A stretch of 64,000 bases of DNA. Origin: Lunularia cruciata. Its lineage: Eukaryota; Streptophyta; Marchantiopsida; Lunulariales; Lunulariaceae. The stretch is taken from positions 53,074,501 through 53,138,500 of the forward strand of contig OX419761.1 in assembly GCA_948567375.1 (NCBI GenBank), given 5' to 3'. The translations under genes and the position numbers were made by a program. This document shows positions 48,180 through 60,737 of the stretch, piece after piece. The notes beneath the pieces are model-generated. The model was not told the origin of the DNA. It worked only from the letters and a program-made list of their open reading frames with translations, and did no database searches. How positions within the stretch are numbered: the stretch's first letter is position 1; the number at the start of each line of letters is the position of its first letter.

Positions 48180-51100
48180 GAAGTGGCATGGTGCACATTG
48201 TAAATATGATTGTTCCAAATAACATCATCATGTCCTTCCAAAATAAAGACTCCAAAAGGCAAAACCTTATGCATTCTGAAGATAGTATGGCTTGTAATTA
48301 CATCAAAAGTCATTGGTATAATCTATTGTAGATATACATAGTCACCTAAATGGAATTGTTGGATCAAGGGCTATAACCTCTCCCTCAAATAGTGACATAA
48401 CATAAGGTATTTGTATGTTGAGTAATTGTTAGGTTCTCAAAGGCGGTTCTTTGCCTATTGAGAACATGCATTTACTCATATAATTGGATCATCCAAGTCA
48501 AAAACTACAATTGTATCACAAAAAATGGCTATAGGTAAATTTAGATCTCATCCATAGAGTAAGAAGTATGGAGAGAAAAATGCTATGGAGGCTTGCTGGT
48601 TGAACCAATAGCCCATTGCAAACCAAGGTAATTGGAGATCCCAATCTCCCAAATGGCCTCTCTTCAAACCATACTTATGCAATCCTTTTTTCACTGTCTA
48701 ACCCAATATTTTTGCTAAAACATCTACCTCCAAGAGATCTTGGGAGGTAGTATGGTGATCAATCAAGGCCTTGTCATAAAAGACCTAAATCTCTCCCAAG
48801 AACTATATACCTTGATCACTCAAGACCTTTGTTGGTGCACCAAAATGACTAAGAACTCAATCTAGGAATGAATAAAATATCCCTTCATTGGACTTGTCAA
48901 GAAGTACCACAAACTCAATCCACTTGGAGAATTGCTGCACCATAACCAAAATATATTGATGATGTATCCCAATCAATGGTGAAAGTCAAATCTAAAGTCC
49001 AAAGTCCAATCGCTAGTGGTAATACAACCCATGATAGATAATGGGTTTAGCTATGGTGTAGAAGTATTGAATAATGCTCCAACTTGGTCACAAACCACAT
49101 ATTTTGCAACAAATTGTTGTATATTGGTATGCATATTCTGCCACAAATAATGACTCTAAAGTAAGCAATATTCCATTTTACTCCAAAATGTCCTAACTCC
49201 TCATGAGCATGTCATACCAACTATGGTCTCTAAGATAGAAAAGGTACTACTTACACTCTACAATCTTCCCATTCCCAAATAATATTTTTTTCCTCCAATC
49301 TAAATTGCCTAGCTTGTTAAAGGACACAATCCCTTTCCTTGGTACTAATGGTGCCACCCACAATACCAATACAAAGATATTCCATCACCAAGAAATCATC
49401 ATGAATATTTTTGTGACATGTACCAATATCTTTGTTCTTTGGATCTAAGATCTCAACAACTCTTCTTGTCTATATTGAGAGAGATACCACCAAAGCCTCA
49501 ATCAATATATATCAAAAGACAAATGCATGCCATGTCATGGATTTGTCTCATAACCATTTTCTCATTTATCTCACCATGCAAACTTGCTCTAGTGTGATTA
49601 TGTTAGCTGGTACATGGGTTTTTATTCAACCCATTTGCATCATGGTTCACCACCTCAATTTTGTGAACAATCATGAAATCAAGCTCTTGTAAAATCAAGC
49701 TCGTCATGCAAGCTTCCCTCAAATCTTGTCAAACTCCATCAATCACTTTAGTGGTTGATGATCAATAGTAAGAGTGAAAGGTTCACAAACTAGTAACATT
49801 GGAAATGTGCTATTGCCCACACTATTGCTAAGCACTCTCTCCTATATGAGATGTACTTTGAATCCATCAAATTGTTAGAGCAATTAGTGAAGGCCACCAT
49901 AAACTCTTTCCTCTCATCATCCTATTGGATGAGCATTGCTCCAAGCTCCAACATACTCCAATCAATATGAACCTAGAATGGATGTCCTTTGATTGGTCTC
50001 CTAAGGGTAAGAGAGAATGTAAACTTCTTTTTGAGCTCCACAAAAGCTCTCTCCTACTTATCTTCCAAGCACCAATTTTATGTAAGCTTAGTCAGCTTGG
50101 TCAAGGTCTTGGCAATTGCACTAAATTCTCTCACATATTGGCATTAAAATTGTACCAATCTGAGGAATTCTCACACCCTACTCATATTTGTAGGTTGACA
50201 AATTCATGTAATAGCTTCCACCTTGGTTTGTTGAACACTAAGTCCACAAGGATAGATACTACGACTCAAATACTCAACTTGCTCTTGGAAAAATTTGCAC
50301 TTCCCAAAATGTAATCTGAGTCTGTAAGATCTTAAACTCTCAAATACATCCAACAAATGTCTCATACTCATCTATAGTAGCTATAGCCCAAAATGTCAAC
50401 AATATAGCACCAAGAAAAATCCAATCTAATTAAGATCATATCAATGACTCTCTAGAACTTGGCAAGAGCATTCTTTAACCAAAATAGTAGGAATAACCAT
50501 TCATAAAATACATCCTTGCTATGAGAATCATTAGCCCAAAATGTTATCTTGGATTTATCTTCCATTTTGGTTGGCAACTGATGATATCTTGCTCAAAGTC
50601 CAAAGTACTAAAGACCTTTGCATGCCCAATTATATCAAAGATCTCCTTATGTGTAGATATAAAATATTGATCAACCTAGTTTGTTGGATGAGAGGATAGT
50701 AATCTTCACACATTTGCCTATCATTGTAGTTGCCATGCATATCCTTCTTGGTTGGCACTATTGTAGCTAAAACATAATCTCCATGTGAGATCTCTACCAA
50801 ACTAGCATAAAATAAGTCTTGACTCTTGCTCTAAATCAAATCTCTCTACATATCACTATATATATAAGGACATCAAAAAATTAGTGTATCACTAGTAAGC
50901 TCAATCCAAATATTAGGTCCCTTCAAAGCACCTACATTCTTTATATTGAAGGCAAAATAACTTATGTAGCTCCTCAAGAACTTCCAAAATCTCTATCTTG
51001 CTCTTCTTATGATCTTGGGTTCAAAGTTTAGCTCCCAAGTATCCTCTATAACTGCTATAAAGGAGGAAGATGTATTGATTGGTTACTACACCAAGATTTT

Positions 51101-53090
51101 AGGTACAAGATTGTCATACCCCTAATTTCTAGAGTCCATAATCTAAAAGTAAAAACACTTCCTTTGCTCTAGTTGCAAGTCCACACATCCTCTAGTTGTA
51201 TCCCCAGTAGATCAAGGGTGTATCCCAAGTAGACCTCACTCACTTGGATATACAACAAGTAGATTACTCTCATTAGTAATCATTGGTTGTGTACCAAGAA
51301 TACCATACCCACTCTCCATGTTGCTCTTAACATGTGTCTGACTTATCTCAATAAGCACAAGCTCACATGTGTTTGAGTAAGGATGCTTGTCAAGTGCATC
51401 TTATGTTGCTCAACCAATCCAAGACTCACAATCCAAGTCAAACAGTTTAGGTCCATGGCCTAAAATAACACTCAACACTTGGATACCCCTAACATTATTG
51501 AAATGGCAATGATATTTGTACAAAAATCTGTATTGTCCATACTCTTTCATTGGTGTTGTGATCTACCAAATGTTGTAATTATGAGTCCCAAACAAGTCCA
51601 AGACCTTTCAATAGAGATATTCATGGGAGGCTAGGAAACTCATGAGCGGGGGTAAAATATCTTTGGGCTGCCCAGCAAGGTTCATCACTACCATATATGA
51701 CATATCAATCACCCCCACCATTTGAGGCTAGTGCCTATTATCAAAGATGTCATCACCAATTAGGTATGATGGATGTTGAATACCATCATAAGCATGTTAT
51801 AGGACCTCTCTACATAAGACCCTACATTATCCACCAAAGACAAAGAGAATGAGATAATGATCCAAATCTGTCTATATCCAACAATATGACAAGTCCAATC
51901 CAAGACCAAAATTAATATGTACCAACCACCACTTGTGTACAAGAATCACCCATCAAAAGGATGTTCTCCAAAATTTATGCTAAATAAATTGCTTTATGAA
52001 CTTAGAGATTCCATAATAAATATAACATCTCCCAAAACATGCAAGAGTGTGGATCTTGTAGAACTTGACCTTGGCTAACACAGGTATGTCCCTAACATAG
52101 CCATTTATAAATGATCAAATGAATAATACTATATCACCTGAGACCGTGTGCCTCCAATAAGGAAATACTTGATGGTTGTATCATATGGTAATCCATGATT
52201 GTTGACATTGGGAGTAACTTAGGATACCAATAGGCCAAGTGTGCCATACAGTGTAGAGAGACTGGTCTAACAATCCTATCCCTCTCCATATACAAGTACC
52301 TTTGAAGTCATATGTTGGCATGTAAGACTGCAACTAAGTTAGTGTTGATCCCACTAAACAAATCCAAAAGGTATACTCTTTCCATTGGATACTGTCATGT
52401 AATAAGTGTGGTATCTAAAAGTGATAAGTTGATAGACTTTGGAAAATCATCTCCAAACTAGTCCACTTGTCGTACAAAGACTCCACTCCAAGCTTGTTGT
52501 ACCGATTGATCTACAAATTTTTGCAACTCATTAGAATTCCACAATGGAAAATCCAAGGTAGACAAAATGATTCTATTTGTACTCCAAAATTTGAGTGATC
52601 TCATTCTACTTGTGAAGTATTCTCTAAATGAGCATTCTCCTTCAATAACTCACCAAGCCAAGTTATAGAAGCATTGAAATTTGAGACTAATGCCGTGGTC
52701 CTTGATCATAGTGAGCCAAGATTACCACTACTAAAGTGCACCGTTAGGTAACATACACATCCCTCACCTAATTGTCAACTTGGCTTATAGGATGTTATCT
52801 CCTCCTAATAGTCAATGTTGAAATCCATAGGATACAATATTGCTCTCTCACAAACACATCATATGACTCTACTACTATTGCAATGGTTGAAATCTCACCA
52901 TAGAGATATCAGTCAGATGACTTGGCTAAATTTCGATAGTGAGCTCATCATAAGCAATGTATTATGTGGAATCACATCCTAAAGATATTGGAATCTAAAA
53001 TAAATACCTTCTAACATTGGTCTTTCATAGCTCAAGACCAAGAACTATACCCTTCTCCAACATAAAGATTTACAAATTATAGTTTAATAA

Positions 53091-56000
53091 TGTGACAACC
53101 CGACAAATATCACTTTTGAGGTAATTGGGTAAGTAAAGTTCATTCACGCAGAGATACGATTCAGAATTGGTCAAATATGAAGTCAAATAGTAACATGTAG
53201 TTCTTCTTGAGTTCTTCTTTAGTCTCTCAGGTAGAAACCACACCCAAAAGAGAGTAACAAGCACTGATTCTCAGTCTTGTCACAAATTAACACTCCTTAA
53301 TCACAACTCCTTCAATTCTTTCCAAACAATCTTGATTGTGATGATTCAGGCTCTCCCAAAAATGGCACTTCACTGCAAAACAACTTCACCTTAGAATTGT
53401 GTTCCACCCCTCCACTGAAGGCACAACTTCCTTGATCAAAATTTCTTCACATCAACTTTGCATTGCACTCACAAATGCAGAATACTACCAACACTACAAT
53501 TCCTCTCAGATCTGTCAAGGCATTGCTTTGATTGCACTTCACTCAGGATCAAACACACAGAATGAAGATCAAGGCTATGGAATCCAACATCCAACAAGCA
53601 CACTGACTTGCACTTCAAATTTCTCCACACACTCACAAACATAGACACGAAGTTGATACTCGGAATCAAGCTCAAGCAACGAGCACTGCTTCACAACACT
53701 TTGCTTTATCTATTCTCAGAAATAATGAGCACTGAAAAACATTTGATCGCAAATGCCACTCTTAAATAGTGAACAACTTGACAATTCTAACAACTATACC
53801 GTTCTACAACAACTTTTCTAACCTGCAGATCCGAAATGACAATGCACCTCTTCATATCTGCCTCTTCATATCTCAAAACTATTACTACTCCGATCCAATG
53901 CCTACTTCTTCCTCGGCTTTCAAACCCGAACCTGAAGTAATTTTACTTCCTAATATTCTATCCTCGGGTTTCATATCTTCTACTTCTTCTACCAGATCCA
54001 GCAATTCTCTTTCCTGATTTGAAATTCCACTAGTGTGTAGCCCTTCTAATCCTTCATCTCTTGACCCACTCTTCTCTAATGCCTCCAATGGTAACTCCAA
54101 AGACATCTGCACTCTTATGTTATCTACTTTGGGTTTGGCTCTAACATCTTTCCAAAGTTTTTCTATCTCCAAATTTACTAAGTCTAATCTAATCAAAATA
54201 TTGTCTTCTAACTCTAAGATTTTCCTATCTACACGAGTCCTAAGACTTATCAGCAGCACGTTCAAATCTGTGTTCAAATCTTTTGCCTATCTTTGCCTCA
54301 TCTCTTGCACCAACAATTTCAACTCGTGCAGCCGTGTTTCTTCAATTCAAACATTGGCCTCTGTACTCAACATCGCGTTCATTCTGAGGACTATCTCCTT
54401 CACGGCTCTAATCGCATCTTCCTTTCTTGCTCTTGATTTGCAAGCCAATCCTCCATGTACGTTGCCAACTCTGCTTTGAACTCGGCTTTCACCGTTTCCT
54501 TCTCCTTCTATACAACCTTCTCCTCTTGATTACGAAGTAACTCTTGTAATCTCTCTTCTTCCCTATATCATGCTGCTAACTCTCTTTTCTAGAGTTGCTT
54601 CTTCTCCTCTACACTCTCCATCACCCTATCGAGCTCTTGATTCTTTGCTGCTACTCTTGCCATAGCATTGATAAGTTCTACTCTTGAATCAGCAAACTGT
54701 TGCTTCAAGATCTCATATTCTGCTACTTGCTTTTCCCTTGCTATGTCACTCTTCTTAACTAGCTCTTCTCGATATCTCACTTCTCTCTTCAGGTCTTCAA
54801 TTACCTGAGTCCTCACTATTGCCTCCGCTTGCAGTACTTCACTTTCCTCCTCTCCTTGGGTTATGATTTTCTTCAACTCCGAGTTCTCTTCTTCTAACCG
54901 CACTAAGACCTGCAACATAGTCTTCACCTCTGGACACTTTGATTGCATCTCCTTCTTCCTATGTTCAACAACAACAACATATTTGATTGCATCTCCCACA
55001 GGTACTCGACTCCATCGCTTGCTACTACCTCTTCTTGCGTAGCAACTTCCCTTTGTACTTCGTGTTCATCCAATACTTGCCTTCTTCTCTGTAGTCTTTG
55101 TATTGGAACGGACGCCTTGCTTCTTGAGCTTTCGTTTATTTCTTCTTTCACGATACTCGGACCTACATCACACTTTGCCTTGCATCTTGAGTGGACTCCC
55201 CTCTGAACTACGATCTTCTTCTCTTCAGCCTCGGGTACCTCATCTTCCAACTTCGTATTGTCCTCGGCCTTGGTCTTTGCCTGCACTTCTTCTTCCTCCT
55301 CTGCAACAGCTGGCCCCGATATCATTTCTCCTCCTTCATTGCTGTTGCTACTCGTATCTCTACTCTATAGCGTTAGCTCGGGCTCCTCCTCGTGTTCCGA
55401 GTCTTTGGTCTTGCACTCAGCTTCACCTTCTGAGTCTTCATCTTCTGACTCAATCACCACCATGCCTTGCCTCGGGTTTCCTCTTCTTGTCTTCCAAGGT
55501 TTTGTCTTGTCTTTGGCTTTGCCCTGCCGACTTTGCTTCTTTGATTTTGGAGTACTTACTTCTATCTCCACATTCTTCCTTGTCTTCTTGTAGTACTTGT
55601 CGGTGCTTCTGATTTGTAAGATGTACTGCTGCTCCTCTACATCGACTTCCCTTCTCAAATCAGGATGGAAATGCGACACCATCCTACTGTGCTCCGCCGA
55701 GTTCAGCAAATTCAATCCAAGGTAGAAATGAGTTGCAAACGGCACAATGTAATGTGGAGGCAATTTATCCCGCAGATTCCACACCATTTGTCACGTTCTC
55801 CCATGGAAACACCTCGCCCAATTAATTGGTTCTCATGCAAACAATTTGTGAAAGAACATCACTTGGTGTTTAATCACATAGGTTGTTCTCTCCGGCTTCA
55901 GGATTGCAATCAGAGCACTCACAATTCTCCTCTTGATAGGATCTTTGTAAATCTCCACTTTGTACCCATTCTTTGTCCGCTTTGATGAGAATGCATCCCT

Positions 56001-56873
56001 CACTTCTTGGGTTTCCTTGACTATCTCTCCCTTCCCCAAGAACGTGACACCTTGCTCCGTGCCTGCTTCCTTCCCAAGTACTAATTTCCAATCCGACTCT
56101 GTCCAGCGAGCCGGATTTCCTCTCTTCCCTTCTTCCTCGGGTCCATCGAGACACTTGCTCTTGATGATCTCAGTCATGAAACCTGAAAAACTAACATTCC
56201 AGTTCCATGCCAAGAATGTAATCCAAAGTCGGCTCAAGACTTCTATTCTTGCGATTACATCTAACCTCCAAATTGCATGATTCCTCATTGCAAATTCAGA
56301 TTTCTTCTTTCCTCCTCCCATCTCTCCTACTTTCTCACTGTCTCTAGGTTTCACTCTTGCAACTTCTCCCTTACACACTAGCGCGTCTCCAATTCTATTT
56401 CCCTTCCCATGATCACCTATAGGACAACTTCTCAATGGCAAAGGAAAATTGCTCAACATTGCTTCGTCGCAAGCTCAATTTTGATAGAGTTGCGCTTTCT
56501 TCATCTCTCTTCACCTCAAGTTTCTACCAAGAAATCACACCTCCTGCATGCACCTGTCACTGTCAATCATTCTTTGCGCGTATGGGCCGCTGGTTTTTGA
56601 ACGGTCCCTTCTTGAATTTCTCGCCCCGACAAAAGGTTGTTAGACAGACTTCACCTTGAGTTGAGCTCCCCCCGATACAAAGACTCCTTACTTTGGGTTG
56701 TATGCTGGCAGGGCATTTCTGAGTACTTTGCCTTATGACCCAAAGTCACTTTACTTCGGGTTTCATCCCGAAGACTCTTTTCTTTGCCTTCTTTGGCCAT
56801 ACAGGTGCAATCCGACTTCTCTATACACTTCTTCTTCTTTATTTTGAAAAAAACAAAAAATATGGGCACCACA
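53091..56873 (-). mobile_element. Complete TGTG-family element, copy 3 (3783 bp), nested in element A
   Basis: Starts TGTGACAACCCGAC and ends ATGGGCACCACA. Flanks are AATAA (53086-53090) and AATTA (56874-56878), a 5-bp duplication with one mismatch. Removing it restores element A: AGTTTAATAA joined to GATCCTTGGTGGTGTATAG aligns with AGTCTAGTAAGACCCTC and GGTGTATAG at 1033-1062. End-to-end match with copy 2; no terminal direct repeats. Confidence 0.88.
53885..56459 (-). pseudogene. Large coiled-coil protein of TGTG element copy 3
   Basis: Same architecture as in copy 2. The frame from 56459 through 55787 and 55325 is continuous except for stops. It then shifts near 55000 and again near 54580, ending at 53885. 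Recognisable parts are LWITFLAWNWNVSFSGF, ESDWKLVLGKEAG, HYIVPFATHFYLGLN, MVSHFHPDLRREVD, the linker ESEDEDSEGEAE and the coiled coil RLEEENSELKKII. Copy 3 has Glu where copy 2 has a stop at 43759, and the frameshifts differ, so the copies decayed independently. Function unknown. Confidence 0.6.
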
Positions 56874-57512
56874 AATTAGATCCTTGGTGGTGTATAGAGC
56901 TTCCTTGAAGGTCCAACCTAACTAAAAATCCCACTTTGGTTATCCAATAGGATAATTGCAAGTGTAAACCTAGCTTGCTTAAATGTAAGTCGAGAAGGTA
57001 ACTCCTCTAACCTTGTAGTAGTTGCTTATTACAAGCCATTGGTAGTAGAATGGATCCCATACTCCTAAACTAAGTTGGCTCTATCACCAACCACCTCTAC
57101 AATAGAAGCAACAATCATACCATCTCTACACTCACAAAGGTTAGTAGCAAACCAAAACACTAGAGTTGTTTCAACTCCCAATGTAAACATATCATTGGCT
57201 TAGAATAAACTAGAGCACATAATCAATTGAGTCATCCTCAACATCATACTAGAAAAAGTCTCAATAAAAGTAGGTGGTTGACTAGTATCTAGTCAATTCT
57301 AAACTCTATGACCACCTACCACATCTTTGCTAGGATGTTTAGAAGCCAAGAATGTTGTACATAGTGCCTCAAAAAGTGTGAAACACTAGGGAAGTTTAAC
57401 TTGCCTACCAACTTTCATCTCTATGAGTCCAACTCCAATGATGCTCCTCTATACGCAAGAGTGCATATTGCACTCTTAGTCACTCCATGACTTCATGTGT
57501 CCTTTGAACTAT

Positions 57513-57938
57513 TGTAATAATATGGAGTTTAGCGACAAAGTTAGTCAAGGCTAACAAAGTAGTGAATAGACCAAACTAACCTAGAATATTCTAGAAGTAT
57601 CTAGGAAGCTTCTTGGGAAGCTTCCCACTAACTTAGCTTGCACCTAGAGTAGATAGTTTCTAGAAGGAAGCTTCTAGAAGCTTCCAACCAGCTTAACTTG
57701 CATGCCAAGTAAACGGCTTCAAGAAGGAAGCCTCTTGAGAAGCTTCCCGGTTAACTTGGCTTGCACTCCAAGAAAGAGACTCAAAAAAGCTTCTTGAGAA
57801 GCTTATCAAGAGACTTTTATGATCCCTATACATACAAGAGCCAAAGCTCAAGCTAGGCATTTGGAGTTTTCACTCATTCAAGTGTCCCAATGTGAGCTTC
57901 CACTGTCCTATTTCTCTCCTTGGTTTTGGTCTTTTACA
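57513..57938 (+). mobile_element. LTR of a further retrotransposon (element C)
   Basis: About 426 bp starting TGTAATAATATGG (start tentative) and ending GGTCTTTTACA. One base later comes TGGTATTAGAGC (57940-57951), an 11-of-12 match to the plant initiator-tRNA-Met primer-binding site, so this is the 5' LTR. A TATA-like TATACATA is at about 57826. The middle carries several GAAGCTTC-type palindromes, described separately. Left of it, homology to element A stops. Confidence 0.6.
57601..57810 (+). promoter_or_regulatory. Heat-shock-element-like motif cluster in the element C LTR
   Basis: GAAGCTTCTAGAAGCTTC at 57667-57684 is a perfect run of four alternating GAA/TTC units with 2-base spacers, the consensus binding site of heat shock factors. 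Related palindromes occur at about 57614-57635 (GAAGCTTCTTGGGAAGCTTC), 57727-57747 (GAAGCCTCTTGAGAAGCTTC) and 57787-57806 (AAGCTTCTTGAGAAGCTTA), with longer gaps. They lie upstream of the TATA-like sequence. Heat response is inferred from the motif only. Confidence 0.55.
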
Positions 57939-58319
57939 TTGGTATTAGAGCAAGAATGGGATGGATGGAATTTATGGATCACCAAATCTACTTCCACCAA
58001 ACCATTGGAATTTTTGTGTCCAAGTACTATCCAAACATTGTTTCACACAATTCATCACCTTGCACTTTGGGTAGGATTTTTTGCATATGATCACCTTGTC
58101 TTAGGAACCCTTGGTGCTTCCGATTGTAACTTATGGAGAATGGTGGACATGTTGCATCTATGTGTTAATAAATTAGATAAATTATGGATAGTATGATAGA
58201 GTAGAAGCTATGGCGGTGATGCCCAAAGTTATCCTTGATGTGCAACAAAAAATTGAGCACCATACTCAATTGTTGGATGAACAAGACCGTCATAGACAAG
58301 AGCAGGTAGAGAGAGTACT
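57939..58319 (+). mobile_element. 5' internal region of element C, cut by the chromovirus
   Basis: The PBS is at 57940-57951. The following ~370 bp includes a short open stretch ending VQQKIEHHTQLLDEQDRHRQ (about 58240-58300), coiled-coil-like and plausibly the start of gag. The sequence is interrupted at 58320 by the chromovirus LTR. The remainder of element C would lie beyond the right window edge. Confidence 0.5.
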
Positions 58320-59051
58320 TGTAATACCAAGAGCTAGCCATATGATCTAGATGTGAAATTTGGTTTGGTACCATCTAGAATGATGTTATACATGATGGTC
58401 AAAATAGATAAGATAGAAGTATCACCAAAAGAGTACTTCTACTAATAGGGTAGAAATTGAAATAGACTTGAGAACCTTAGAACCAATAGCTAGACATATG
58501 ATTTAAAGGTGAGAATTGGTTTGGTAACATCTGGAAGGATGTTACACATGATGGAATAAACAGATCAGAAAGAGGTATCACCAAAAGGGGTTTTCTACTA
58601 ATAGAGTAGGAACCAAAATATGCTTGAAATCTTTGGGCAATTTCGGAGGTCTAAACGGATGAATTAGGCCTAAAAAATGTGTAGATTCCCCCCCTGAGGC
58701 AGGAAAGGCTAGCCTTCCCTCTCCCCTGCTTTGTCTCGTCGAGAGCTTTCCAATGTACCTTACGTGATTCTGAGATTCCTATAGGAAGATTCCCTAAAAG
58801 ATTCCCTCTAGTCAAAGCTTGTTTGACCAACCAGATAGGACCTAGACCAGACATATCACCCATCCAAGTAAGTAATCCAAGGGTGGAGCTTGCTGACATG
58901 TCACCTATCTATGTCCCTAATCCTATGGTGGAGCTTCCTTGGAGGAGATCCTCTTTGTCTATATAATAAAGAGAAGGTACTCCCTTGGGGCATCGAATGT
59001 TTGAGAGTGCAATCTGTGTTTTCTCTCTTCTCTTGTCCTCAGAGTATTACA
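58320..59051 (+). repeat. 5' LTR of the chromovirus (732 bp)
   Basis: Ends TGTAATAC and GTATTACA are perfect 8-bp inverses. The TATA box TATATAA is at 58960-58966. The U3 part holds a tandem pair of about 165 bp: CTAGCCATATGATCTAGATG...ATCACCAAAAGAGTACTTC from 58331 and CTAGACATATGATTTAAAGG...ATCACCAAAAGGGG from 58491. The same duplication is in both solo LTRs. Confidence 0.92.
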
Positions 59052-59052
59052 A

Positions 59053-59064
59053 TGGTATCAGAGC
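59053..59064 (+). promoter_or_regulatory. Primer-binding site for initiator tRNA-Met
   Basis: TGGTATCAGAGC begins one base after the LTR end. It is the standard plant LTR-retrotransposon site complementary to the 3' end of initiator tRNA-Met. Confidence 0.9.
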
Positions 59065-59654
59065 GAGTGTTCTAGTCCAAGAGAGTGGATCACCCCTCTT
59101 GGAATAGCATGAACTACTGAAACTAAGTAATTTGAGGTGGAGAACATAGAGTAATTGCTAGACTTAGGAAGGACTTTAGAGAGTGGATGAGATGGATGCG
59201 CCGGGAAGCCAATTTCCCACACCTAGCTTTCCATTCTCAAACCCATTCCACATCAAGGTTATGTACATCCAACGTGAGCAGATGAGGGTATCGCTAGTTT
59301 ATCACTTTGGTGCAGAATTCATGGATAGAGTGCTGAACTCACCAAACCCGGTGATTCTACCTGTCGTGATATATGATAGAGAGTGGGATTTGACAATCTA
59401 CATTCTATTATGATAATATGGATATGAATGTCTCAAATCTTTTCCCTTTCAACACTCAAGTAGAAATCCGTTATGTAGTGAGGCCGAAAGTGATGTTTAG
59501 AGATTTTGTGGTTAGGAATTTTGGTGAGGAGTATTATCAATAAGTGATAGCTTCTGAGGTCCCAATGGTAGTTCCGATAGTTTGTGCACCTTCCAGAGTG
59601 ATTATATTGACTTTATATTGAAGTAGACATTAGCAATTGAGTGTTGCAAGAACC

Positions 59655-60700
59655 ATGGATCCGCAATTGCAAGAGTTGGTGCAAGGAATGCAAGGGATGT
59701 TGAATGAATTTCAAGAGATTAAGATGACCATGGAGACATTACAAAGTCAAGTGCAGATCCTCAAGAACGATCAAGCCATGCAAGAAGAAGAGCCGTCTCA
59801 AAACCTAGTACCTGCGACTGAAGTACTTGGAGAGGCACCCGTGCCTACAAACCCTATCAATGATGAAGCCACATTGCTACTCCGGATGAAGAAGACCTAC
59901 AACATCAAGCCTTACAAGGGGCAGCGTACGATGGGAGTAGTGGAAAATTGAATCTCGAGAATGAATCGATATTTTCGATTGTTCTCAATGGAGATCACAG
60001 AGCATGCTATAGGCATGTTTGCATGTGGGTACTTGACCAATAAAGCCCTCACATGGTATGATGCTTGGGAACGATCCATGCTGGCAGAGAGAAGGGAGGT
60101 CACATGGACAGCAATGCAAGAAGGACTACTGAAGAATTTCCAATTGGTGGATTCTGTGTAGATGGCTCAAACCCAACTATGGGGATTGAGACAAAAGAAT
60201 AATATACAAGAGTATGTGGAGGCATTTCTGGATCTACAATTACAATCACAATTACCGACATGAGTCCAGCAGAGGCTCTTGATAATTTCAAACGAGGGTT
60301 GAAAGAGCGGATTTACCAAGAAATCATGGTGCAAAATCCTTGCACGGTATTTGAAGCCATTGCTTGTGTGTAGAGAATAGCAAGAGCATTAGGTGGAGGT
60401 GAAGGAGTAGTTCCACCTCAACATTATCGGGCAGAAATGCCACACATGGGTGGACCAGTACCGATCGAAATGGGCAACCTTTGATTCCGGGATCAAGGAG
60501 CATGACCGCTTCAAGGGGAGCGGGGATGGGTAGAAGAACAAAGAGATGGAGTCCCACGAGGAGAAGGGACTCAAGGAGAACAACGCCATTGTTACAATTG
60601 TGGCCGTATTGGGCACATATCTACCAACTGTCGCACTCGTTTCCCTAGATGCCTTGGCCTTCATACAAGCAATCTTTGAACAACATGGAGAGACACATTG
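59655..60700 (+). pseudogene. Chromovirus gag (capsid and zinc knuckle), broken
   Basis: From the ATG at 59655: MDPQLQELVQGMQGM, a coiled coil, then after a stop at 59949 the capsid part YFRLFSMEITEHAIG and YLTNKALTWYDAWER, typical of Ty3/Gypsy gag. TAG at 60159-60161 breaks it again before MAQTQLWGLRQKNNIQEYVE. A CCHC zinc knuckle, CYNCGRIGHISTNC, is at 60590-60631. Wording across the stops is conserved, so the stops are recent. A preceding open stretch, 59189-59413, is unassigned leader. Confidence 0.75.
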
Positions 60701-60737
60701 AAGAGGAGGAGGTAGAAATCACTTTGGAAAATGAAGA

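Larger units (their letters stand above)
48180..57512 (-). mobile_element. Ty3/Gypsy retrotransposon, element A copy 2, degenerate and interrupted
   Basis: Minus-strand reading, right to left. Gag-side wording shared with 1-3740 lies at 57480-56879 and 53090-52020. RT start PTKKDMHGNYNDRQMCEDYY is at about 50680-50765. RT end SLRSYRLRLHFGKCKFF and QVEYLSRSIYPCGLSVQQTK is at about 50200-50350. RNase H wording YRRECLAIVWAIAHFQC and TIDHQPLK is at about 49745-49860. Integrase end GDYVYLQ, TSHTIFRMHKVLPFGVFILE and EGHDDVIWNNHIYN is at 48190-48360. All parts are full of stops. This is a gypsy lineage distinct from the chromovirus at 58.3 kb. It is split by the TGTG element at 53091-56873 and cut on the right by another LTR. 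Confidence 0.75.
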
